Under the pieces are notes generated by a model. That model did not search any database and had not been told where the DNA came from. It saw nothing but the letters and a program-made list of their open reading frames with translations. This document shows, one piece after another, positions 58,528-64,000 of a DNA stretch of 64,000 nt (positions within the stretch are counted from its first letter, which is position 1; each line of letters begins with the position of its first letter). The position numbers and the translations under genes are program-made. This DNA comes from Kribbella sandramycini (GTDB lineage: Bacteria > Actinomycetota > Actinomycetes > Propionibacteriales > Kribbellaceae), in contig NZ_JABJRC010000001.1 of NCBI RefSeq assembly GCF_013131805.1, forward strand, positions 496,001-560,000, given 5' to 3'.

Positions 58528-58558
58528 ACTCAAAAAATCGCCAATAGCTGCGCTTCAC
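58490..58558 (-). CDS. Leader peptide rich in aromatic residues, upstream of DAHP synthase
   Basis: 22-codon ORF from GTG 58558. Its residues 4-11 read SYWRFFEW: one Tyr, two Trp and two Phe within seven residues, as expected for ribosome-mediated attenuation by aromatic amino acids. TATCGT (58571-58566) sits 7 nt upstream, with no Shine-Dalgarno, so the transcript probably begins at the start codon. The stop is 30 nt before the terminator stem. Too short for standard annotation. Confidence 0.8.
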   Translation of the reverse strand: MKRSYWRFFEWPAPVPGSSADR

Positions 58559-58652
58559 GGGACCGACGATAGCACCCGCGCAGTAACCAACCCGTCCCCG
58601 GGCTCGTTGAGCGCTGCAACAACGGGTCGAGACGTGAGGGGTGCCAGGCAGA

Positions 58653-58994
58653 GTGAGGCCGCGGGTCTTCGAGCTGGTGCGGTACCGCGATCCGAGCGGA
58701 GTCTCCGGGACGGGCGTCGTCGCGGAAGGCTGCGAGTTCAGCGACGGATCGGTGGCACTGCGCTGGCGCGGCGACAACCCCGCGACAGCTGTCTGGCCGG
58801 GTCTGGAGGCCGTGCTCGCCGTGCACGGGCACCAGGGCGCCACCGAGGTGCGCTGGCTCGACACCAGATCCGAATCAGGTCCCTCGAATCGCCCCCAACC
58901 GCCCGGAGGCATCGATCAACTCTTCGACGATCTTCACCGCACCCGACCTCCGTCCGCTCCCCAGGGCTGGGCTGGGGCTCGACATCTTCGGTAG
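58653..58994 (+). CDS. Small conserved actinobacterial protein (copy B)
   Basis: 113 aa from GTG 58653, aligned to the start of copy A at 46741. The shared core reads FELVRYRDPSGVSGTGVVAE, CEFSDGSVALRWRGDN, TAVWPGLEAVLAVHGHQGAT and EVRWLD; after that the two diverge, and this copy has a Pro-rich tail (GGIDQLFDDLHRTRPP). Function unrecognised. Its stop lies just inside the region where the next gene's coding frame must begin. Confidence 0.6.
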   Translation: MRPRVFELVRYRDPSGVSGTGVVAEGCEFSDGSVALRWRGDNPATAVWPGLEAVLAVHGHQGATEVRWLDTRSESGPSNRPQPPGGIDQLFDDLHRTRPPSAPQGWAGARHLR

Positions 58995-59544
58995 CTCGGC
59001 GTCCGTCACCCAGATCTACCTCGTCCGGCACGGCGAGCCCGACTACGGCCGCGTGGACGAGCAGGGCCTGCCCGGGGCCGCGGCCGACAGCGCGCCGCTG
59101 ACCGCCGCCGGGGTCAAGCAGGCCGAGGCGCTGGCCGATCTGCTCAGCGGGATCGGCGCGACGTACCTGGTCAGCTCGCCGTACACCCGGGCGCTGCAGA
59201 GCGCGGCCATCATCGGGCACCGGCTCGCGCTCGGCGTCCGCGTCGACTACGACCTGCGCGACTGGCTGCCCGACAACACCGGCCGGCGCGGGGTCGCCGA
59301 CGTCCGGGCCGCCCAGGCCGAGTTCACGGCGTACGCCGGCGAGTGGCCCGACGGGATCGAGCGGCGCTGGGAGCCGCGGTCCCGGCTCCGGGAGCGGGCG
59401 CTCGCGGCTCTGGCCCGGCACACCGCGCTGACGAGCGGTCCGGTGCTCGCCATCACCCACTCGGCGGTCATCGAGGCCCTGACCGGTGCGACCGGGACGG
59501 CGCACGGCGGCCACGAGTACTACCGCTACGATCCGGCGGAGTGA
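58972..59544 (+). CDS. Histidine phosphatase (phosphoglycerate mutase-like); start codon uncertain
   Basis: The reading frame QIYLVRHGEPDYGR at 59011-59052 holds the catalytic RHG motif, and SPYTRALQSA, RDWLPDNTG and ITHSAVIEALTG (second His) complete the site. An ATG/GTG/TTG start in the track at 59053 would remove RHG, so the gene must begin upstream. No ATG, GTG or TTG occurs in frame there. CTG 58972 is the only near-cognate, giving 190 aa; GTC 59005 (VTQIYLVRHG) would be a normal start if it were GTG. Substrate unknown. Coupled by GTGA overlap to crcB. Confidence 0.7.
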   Translation: MGLDIFGSSASVTQIYLVRHGEPDYGRVDEQGLPGAAADSAPLTAAGVKQAEALADLLSGIGATYLVSSPYTRALQSAAIIGHRLALGVRVDYDLRDWLPDNTGRRGVADVRAAQAEFTAYAGEWPDGIERRWEPRSRLRERALAALARHTALTSGPVLAITHSAVIEALTGATGTAHGGHEYYRYDPAE

Positions 59545-59951
59545 GCGAGGCGCAGACACTGCGGCCACCGGGGCTACCACGGGTACTCGGTGTGATCGCC
59601 CTTGGCGGGATCGCCGGCTCACTGGCCCGCTACGGGCTCGCGGCGGCGATTCCGCATTCGCCCGGCGGTTTTCCCTGGGCGACCTTCCTGACGAACGTGG
59701 CGGGCTGTCTGGCGATCGGCGTGCTGTTCGCCCGATTGACCCCGCAATCCCATCCGTTGCTGCGGCCATTTCTCGGCACCGGCGTCCTCGGCGGTTTCAC
59801 GACGTTCTCGACGTACGCCGTCGATACCGAGAAGCTGATGCACGTGCAAACGCACGCGCATTTGTTCGTTGCTTTCGTCTACTTCTTCGGCACGGTCGCG
59901 ACAGCCTTGCTCGCGGCAACCGTGGGCGCGTGGCTGGGGCGGCGCCGATGA
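59541..59951 (+). CDS. crcB: CrcB/Fluc fluoride channel, first subunit
   Basis: 136-aa four-helix membrane protein. VLGVIALGGIAGSLARYGLA, GGFPWATFLTNVAGCLAIG and TGVLGGFTTFSTYAVDTEKL (fluoride-lining Phe and polar track) are the Fluc signature. Exports toxic F-. GTG 59541 overlaps the phosphatase stop and its end overlaps the second crcB (ATGA). Two adjacent genes generally encode a heterodimeric dual-topology channel. Confidence 0.93.
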   Translation: MSEAQTLRPPGLPRVLGVIALGGIAGSLARYGLAAAIPHSPGGFPWATFLTNVAGCLAIGVLFARLTPQSHPLLRPFLGTGVLGGFTTFSTYAVDTEKLMHVQTHAHLFVAFVYFFGTVATALLAATVGAWLGRRR

Positions 59952-60307
59952 GCGCCCTGCTCGTCGCGCTCGGCGCCGCGATCGGCGCCCCGCTGCGGTT
60001 CCTGGCCGACAAACACCTTGTGGGGCGGCTGTTGCGGGGCAGTCAGCAGCCGTTGCCCTGGGGAACCTTCGCCGTGAACGTCGCCGGCAGTTTCGTCCTC
60101 GGGCTGATGACCGGAGTCGCCGACCAGACCTGGACACTGCTGATCGGAGTCGGGTTCTGCGGCGCGTTCACGACCTACAGCACGTTCGCGGCCGAGACAA
60201 CGGCATTGGCCGGTTCGGGGTTGCGGATCAAAGCCTTGCTGAACGTGATCCTGAACCTCGGAATCGGCTTGTTTGCGGCCCTTGCCGGGGCCGCAATCGC
60301 GACGTGA
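59948..60307 (+). CDS. crcB: CrcB/Fluc fluoride channel, second subunit
   Basis: 119 aa, four helices. VALGAAIGAPLRFLADKH, PWGTFAVNVAGSFVLGLMTG and GFCGAFTTYSTFAAET match the family. Together with the preceding gene it would form a heterodimeric fluoride channel. No fluoride riboswitch was recognised in front of the pair, nor a nearby eriC-type exporter. Confidence 0.93.
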   Translation: MSALLVALGAAIGAPLRFLADKHLVGRLLRGSQQPLPWGTFAVNVAGSFVLGLMTGVADQTWTLLIGVGFCGAFTTYSTFAAETTALAGSGLRIKALLNVILNLGIGLFAALAGAAIAT

Positions 60308-60420
60308 TCCATGTCACAGCCGGTGACCCGGTGAACACGCTCTCCGCGTGAAACACCGTGATCACAGCCTGCAACGGCACGCGCTGATAACGAATGGACC
60401 GAAGTTCGAGACGACAAGGG

Positions 60421-60449
60421 TTGAACTCGGCATGAGTTGAGCATAGTTT
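60421..60449 (+). promoter_or_regulatory. Candidate promoter of whiB
   Basis: TTGAAC-N17-TAGTTT, a good match to the -35/-10 spacing of the housekeeping sigma factor, about 47 bp before the whiB start. The remaining 188-bp gap after crcB shows GTCAC/GTGAC (5 bp) near 60313 but nothing else clear. Confidence 0.55.
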
Positions 60450-60495
60450 TCACCGAGCGCCCGTCCGCGCTCACGGTGAGTCATAGGAGGTTGCC

Positions 60496-60786
60496 ATGTC
60501 GAGAGGGATGCCTCGCCTACCCCGCCCGCTCATGGATCTGTGGGACTGGCAGTCGCAGGCCGCGTGCCGCGATGTCAACCCGGAGCTGTTCTTCTCCCCC
60601 GAATCGGAGCGCGGCGTTCGCAAACGCGCTCGCGAGATGGTGGCCAAGTCGCTCTGCGGAACCTGCCCGGTTCAGCCCGAGTGCCGCCAGCACGCCTTGT
60701 CGGTCGGAGAACCGTACGGCGTCTGGGGCGGCACCACGGAGTCCGAGCGTGACAACGCCCCGCTGGAGCACCGAAAGTCCGCGTGA
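60496..60786 (+). CDS. WhiB family Fe-S transcriptional regulator (WhiB4-like)
   Basis: 96 aa. Four cluster cysteines Cys24, Cys54, Cys57 and Cys63 (AACRD, LCGTCPVQPEC), the WhiB signature EPYGVWGGTTESER, and a basic-acidic tail. The N-terminal DLWDWQSQAAC and FFSPESERG resemble WhiB4-type proteins that respond to oxygen or redox stress. AGGAGG at 60485-60490 supports the ATG. A dedicated promoter lies upstream; monocistronic. Confidence 0.9.
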   Translation: MSRGMPRLPRPLMDLWDWQSQAACRDVNPELFFSPESERGVRKRAREMVAKSLCGTCPVQPECRQHALSVGEPYGVWGGTTESERDNAPLEHRKSA

Positions 60787-60802
60787 TCGGCGCGGTCGAG
60801 CC

Positions 60803-61192
60803 CTACTTCTTACCGTCGTCGGATTCGGTCGGTGACTCGTCCTTGGGCGTTTCACCGGCCTGATCCTGCTCGGGCCGCGGTTCGGCCGGCGGCGTGCCGG
60901 TCGTGCGCGGATCCCGGTAGCGATCCAGGGACTTGAGGAAGTCCGGGTCGTCATCGGGCGCCACCGGGCGGGCCGGCGGTCGTTGCGGCTTGACCGCACG
61001 CACCCGCTTGGCGCCGCTGCGGCGCGCCAGGAGCAGCCAGACGATCGGCCCCGCGAACGGGACGAACACGATGATCACGATCCACACCAGCTTCGGCAGG
61101 TGCGGCACCTCGTCATCGGGCGTCTGGATGCAGTGGAACAGCGCGTAGATGGTGAGCGCCAGGCTGATCAGGAACGGCAGATATCGACCCAC
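60803..61192 (-). CDS. PLDc_N-domain membrane protein
   Basis: 129 aa. Two helices (YLPFLISLALTIYALFHC and LVWIVIIVFVPFAGPIVWLL) joined by an acidic turn, followed by a charged tail (DDDPDFLKSLDRYRD, DESPTESDDGKK). The helical pair matches the PLDc_N N-terminal domain, here without the phospholipase D part. Start is GTG 61192, because TACTGT lies exactly 7 nt upstream; GTG 61201 would be inside that promoter. Confidence 0.8.
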   Translation of the reverse strand: MGRYLPFLISLALTIYALFHCIQTPDDEVPHLPKLVWIVIIVFVPFAGPIVWLLLARRSGAKRVRAVKPQRPPARPVAPDDDPDFLKSLDRYRDPRTTGTPPAEPRPEQDQAGETPKDESPTESDDGKK

Positions 61193-61265
61193 GCTCCCCA
61201 CAGTACGGCGCTGGGCCGAACGGACGCCGGGACACGGCCCCGCAGTTGCGGAGCCGTAACCGGAT

Positions 61266-62141
61266 TCAGCGCGCCGAGGCGGTCAGCCCGCGGGCCTTCA
61301 GCACCGAGTTCTCCAGCGGGCGGAAGACCAGCAGCTCGATCCCGACGCCGACGACGAAGATCAGCAGGATGCCCGCGAACACCATCGAGATGTCCGACAG
61401 CGACATCCCGTTGTGCAGGTACTGGCCGAGGCCCTCGCCCAGATCGGGTGAGGTCGCGATCAGCTCGGCGGCCATCAGCGACCGCCAGGAGAACGCCCAG
61501 CCCTGTTTGAGCCCGCCCAGGAACCCGGGCAGCGCGGCCGGCAGCAGGATGTGCCGGATCCCGCCGATCCGGCCGGCGCCGAGCGCCTTGCCGACCCGGG
61601 GCAGGATCGGCGGCACCTGGTCCAGACCGGAGACCAGGCCGTTCGCGATCGAGGGGACGGCGCCGAGCAGCACGACCCAGTAGATCGCGGAGTCGTTCAG
61701 CCCGAACCAGAGGATCGCGGCCGGCACCCAGGCCACCGACGGCAGGCTCTGCAACCCGGAGACCAGCGGGCCGATCCCCCGGCGCACCACCTGGATGTTG
61801 GCGATCGCGAGCCCGAGCGGGACGGCGATCAGCAGCGAGATCGCGAATCCGATCACGGCCCGGTGCACCGACGTCCAGAACAGCTCGAAGATCTTGCCGG
61901 TGCTGATCAGCTCCCAGATCAGGTTCCAGACCGCGATCGGCGCGGGCAGCTTGAACTCGGGCCAGAACGCCGCGGCCCAGAGCACCTGCCAGATCACGAT
62001 GCCCAGCACGATCGCGCCGATCGGCGGCAGCGCGCGGGCCGCGATCCGGCGGAGCAGATTGCCCTCCGGCGCGTTGACCGGGGTGTCGAGCGCGTCGAGA
62101 CCGGCCTCGACCGAGCCGTCCTTCAGGTCAAGCGGCGGCAT
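61266..62141 (-). CDS. ABC transporter permease, SsuC/TauC type
   Basis: 291 aa, six helices. GFAISLLIAVPLGLAIANIQ, QSLPSVAWVPAAILWFGLND and the EAA-loop GAGRIGGIRHILLPAALPGFLGGL, then AFSWRSLMAAELI, are as in nitrate/sulfonate/taurine permeases. It overlaps the ATPase gene by 14 bp. Likely imports organic sulfonates or nitrate-like anions. Confidence 0.9.
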   Translation of the reverse strand: MPPLDLKDGSVEAGLDALDTPVNAPEGNLLRRIAARALPPIGAIVLGIVIWQVLWAAAFWPEFKLPAPIAVWNLIWELISTGKIFELFWTSVHRAVIGFAISLLIAVPLGLAIANIQVVRRGIGPLVSGLQSLPSVAWVPAAILWFGLNDSAIYWVVLLGAVPSIANGLVSGLDQVPPILPRVGKALGAGRIGGIRHILLPAALPGFLGGLKQGWAFSWRSLMAAELIATSPDLGEGLGQYLHNGMSLSDISMVFAGILLIFVVGVGIELLVFRPLENSVLKARGLTASAR

Positions 62142-62934
62142 GACTGCTGATCACCTTCCGCAGTTCGGCGTTGATCTCTTCGACGGCGGCGGCCTCGGCG
62201 GCGCCGGCCAGGCCGGCGACCTCCCACTCCCGGACGACGCGGCCGGGGCGCGAGGAGAGCAGGACGACGCGCCGACCGAGCCGGACGGCCTCCCGGACGT
62301 CGTGGGTGACGAAGAGGATCGCCGTCCCGGTCGCCTGCCAGATGCGCAGCAGCTCACCCTGCAACACGTCGCGGGTGATCGCGTCCAGAGCGGAGAACGG
62401 CTCGTCCATCAGCAGCAGCGACGGCTTGCCCGCGCCGGAGCCGGTGTTGTCGGTCGTCGAGGCAAGCGCGCGGGCCAGCGCGACGCGCTGTCGCATCCCG
62501 CCGGACAACTCGTGCGGACGCTTGTCCCCGAGCCCGCCCAGCCGGACGAGCTCGAGCAACTCGGCCGCCTTCGCCCGGCGCTGCGCCTTCGGGACGCCGG
62601 CCAGCCGCAACGGCAGCTCGACGTTCCCGGCGGCCGTCAGCCACGGCATCAGCGCGGCCTCCTGGAAGACGACCGCCGGCCGGGACGAGCCGAGCTCGAT
62701 CCGCCCGGTGGTCGGCTGGTCCAGCCCGGCGACCAGGTTCAGCAAGGTGGTCTTGCCGCAGCCGGAGGCGCCGAGCAGGCACACGAACTCCCCGGTCTCG
62801 ACCGCGAGGTCGACGCCCTCCAGCGCGACAACCGACTTCTTTCCGGTCCCGAACGCCTTACCCACCTGGTGGAACCGCACCGGCCGGACGGCGTTCCCGG
62901 TCGTTGCGCGCGCTGCCTCGACGGTCGCGGTCAT
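62128..62934 (-). CDS. ABC transporter ATP-binding protein, SsuB/TauB type
   Basis: 268 aa. Walker A GASGCGKTTLL, Q-loop VVFQEAALMPWLTA, signature LSGGMRQRVALARA, Walker B LLLMDEPFSALDAITRD and switch VTHDVREAV, all as in SsuB. GAGGAG lies upstream of ATG 62934. Second gene of the transporter operon. Confidence 0.92.
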   Translation of the reverse strand: MTATVEAARATTGNAVRPVRFHQVGKAFGTGKKSVVALEGVDLAVETGEFVCLLGASGCGKTTLLNLVAGLDQPTTGRIELGSSRPAVVFQEAALMPWLTAAGNVELPLRLAGVPKAQRRAKAAELLELVRLGGLGDKRPHELSGGMRQRVALARALASTTDNTGSGAGKPSLLLMDEPFSALDAITRDVLQGELLRIWQATGTAILFVTHDVREAVRLGRRVVLLSSRPGRVVREWEVAGLAGAAEAAAVEEINAELRKVISSHAAA

Positions 62935-62958
62935 GAGCTCTCTCCTCGTTCGGCGGGA

Positions 62959-64000
62959 CTACTTGGTGTCGAGACCGGCGGCATCGACCGTCGGCCGACC
63001 GGCCTTGCCGAGCACCTCGTTCAGCAGGGTGAAGTCCGCGAAGCCGGAGACCTTCGGCGCCTCCTTGGCGATCTTCGCGGTGACCTGGTCCTTGGCGAGT
63101 TGCTCGAACGTCGCGGCGACCGGGTCGGCGGTGATCTGGATGTTGCCGAACGCGCGGTCGATCACGGCCGGCTTGAGGTCCTTACCGGTCAGCTCCTTGA
63201 GCTGCTTGTTGACGACGGTCTTGGCCTGCGCCTGGTCCTTGTTCGCGAAGTCGATCGCCGCGACCAGACCGCTCAGCAGCGCCCGCACCGACTCCGGGTG
63301 CTCCTGCAGGAACTGCGTCCGGACGATCAGCACGGTGGTCGGGAACTTCCCGTCGGGCCACAGGGTCTGCTCGTCGAGCAGCACCTTGGCGCCGGCGTCC
63401 AGCACCAGCCGCGACGACCACGGCTCGGGCAGCCAGGCGGCGTCCACCTGGCCCTGCTTGAACGCGTCCAGGGTCTGGGCGTTCTCCAGGTTGGTGACCT
63501 TGACCTTGCCTGCCAGGCCCTTCTCCTCGAGCCACTTCTTCAGCGACACGTCCTGGGTGTTGCCGAGCTGCGGCGTCACGACGGTCTTGCCGACCAGATC
63601 CTCCGGCTTGGTGATCGTCGGCTTCACCACGAGCTGCGCGCCACCGGACGTCGCGCCCGCGATCAGCCGGACCGCCTCGCCGTTCGACTTCGCGTACGCG
63701 TTGATCGCCGGGCCCGAGCCGATGAACGACGCGTCCAGCGAGCCGCCGAGCAGCGCGCCGACCGCCTCCGGACCGGCGTTGAACTTCGTCGGCACCAGCT
63801 TCGTGGCGCCGAGATCCTTCGTGAACAACCCTTGGTCGAGCCCGACCAGAGCGGCCGCGTGCGTCACGTTCGGGAAGTACCCGAGCCGCAGCTCGGCGGC
63901 CGGCCCCTGCCCGCCGGGCGCGGCCGGCTCGGGATCACGCTCGGCGCGACTGCACCCGGCGGCGGCGACGGTGAGTGCCAGCGCGGCAGCGAGCAGGCGG
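62959..64000 (-). CDS. ABC substrate-binding lipoprotein, SsuA/NrtA type (partial, first residues off the right edge)
   Basis: About 346 residues visible. The lipoprotein signal is nearly complete (RLLAAALALTVAAAGC, lipobox AAGC), followed by a mature PBP type 2 protein: LRLGYFPNVTHAAALVGLDQGLF, NAGPEAVGALLGGSLDASFIGSGPAINAY, KTVVTPQLGNTQDVSLKKWL, DAAWLPEPWSSRLVLDAG. This is the sulfonate/nitrate/taurine family. Only the initial Met and a few residues are missing. It heads the operon with SsuB and SsuC homologues. Confidence 0.92.
   Translation of the reverse strand, partial: RLLAAALALTVAAAGCSRAERDPEPAAPGGQGPAAELRLGYFPNVTHAAALVGLDQGLFTKDLGATKLVPTKFNAGPEAVGALLGGSLDASFIGSGPAINAYAKSNGEAVRLIAGATSGGAQLVVKPTITKPEDLVGKTVVTPQLGNTQDVSLKKWLEEKGLAGKVKVTNLENAQTLDAFKQGQVDAAWLPEPWSSRLVLDAGAKVLLDEQTLWPDGKFPTTVLIVRTQFLQEHPESVRALLSGLVAAIDFANKDQAQAKTVVNKQLKELTGKDLKPAVIDRAFGNIQITADPVAATFEQLAKDQVTAKIAKEAPKVSGFADFTLLNEVLGKAGRPTVDAAGLDTK

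Noticed and set aside
58995..59540. Fluoride riboswitch (crcB motif) ahead of the CrcB pair
   Set aside because: The expected GATGG...CCGCC...CTGATG pattern is absent, and the genes are translationally coupled to the phosphatase.
59053..59544. Histidine phosphatase starting at GTG 59053
   Set aside because: This would delete the RHG catalytic motif encoded just upstream in the same frame.
1..64000. tRNA or rRNA genes, CRISPR array, transposases, integrases or phage genes
   Set aside because: None of the characteristic sequences were seen on either strand; the repeats found are palindromic or coding and not spaced as in CRISPR arrays.

Overview
The window is about 70% G+C with dense, often translationally coupled genes, GTG/ATG starts and characteristic families: an AfsR/SARP regulator, WhiB, an ECF41 sigma factor, GSI glutamine synthetase under a GlnR-type operator, DUF4191, and an AdoK-type adenosine kinase. 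This is an actinobacterial chromosome. The order gcvT/pepA, lpdA-sucB, lipB, lipA-DUF4191, RDD, glnA is the conserved actinobacterial lipoate/2-oxoacid dehydrogenase neighbourhood. A Propionibacteriales host such as Kribbella or a relative would fit, but that is inference. No tRNA, rRNA, CRISPR array, transposase or phage module was seen.

Layout. 0-3.5 kb: the start of a DppC-type ABC permease and an AfsR-like ATPase regulator. 3.5-6.3 kb: divergent gcvT and pepA. 6.2-10.1 kb: an accessory uptake/catabolic cluster (cupin, DUF2848, MHS transporter, GntR-FCD regulator, nitrilase-family hydrolase) whose two divergent promoters share a GTATAC core. 10.1-19.2 kb: lpdA, the two-lipoyl E2 gene sucB, an SDR protein, a pseudokinase, lipB and a membrane protein with a repetitive tail. 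19.2-22.4 kb: LysR and a Nat-type ABC exporter. 22.5-25.7 kb: an ECF41 sigma factor, its NAD(P)H-binding partner gene and an LtrA membrane protein, with matching promoter motifs. 25.6-27.7 kb: a two-component system, followed by a 171-bp palindromic intergenic element. 27.9-33.7 kb: lipA, DUF4191, a cyclopropane synthase-like gene, a lipoprotein, RDD, and glnA with paired GlnR boxes and a strong terminator.

33.7-41 kb: paired YCII proteins, VOC, a flavin-dependent monooxygenase, PadR/HAAS, a coupled O-methyltransferase/ABC ATPase/membrane protein operon, and adoK. 41-46.1 kb: the Pnkp-Hen1 RNA-repair operon with a coupled S33 peptidase. 46-49.4 kb: DUF805, a small conserved protein, divergent folE and a Cys-containing HTH regulator, a duplicated palindromic intergenic repeat, and ybaK. 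49.4-55.2 kb: a GH32 glycosidase with a sugar ABC transporter and a divergent LacI regulator over a strong operator. 55.1-58.6 kb: a Tat-exported phospholipase C, then DAHP synthase preceded by an aromatic-rich leader peptide and an intrinsic terminator, a classic attenuator layout. 58.6-60.8 kb: a second copy of the small conserved protein, a histidine phosphatase with a start-codon problem, two coupled CrcB fluoride channel genes and whiB. 60.8-64 kb: a PLDc_N membrane protein and an SsuA/B/C-type ABC transporter running off the right edge.

Functionally, LipB and LipA make the lipoyl groups carried by SucB (two domains) and GcvH; Lpd reoxidises them; GcvT uses one in glycine cleavage. Many genes have a TANNNT hexamer 6-7 nt before an ATG/GTG and no Shine-Dalgarno, which suggests widespread leaderless transcripts.
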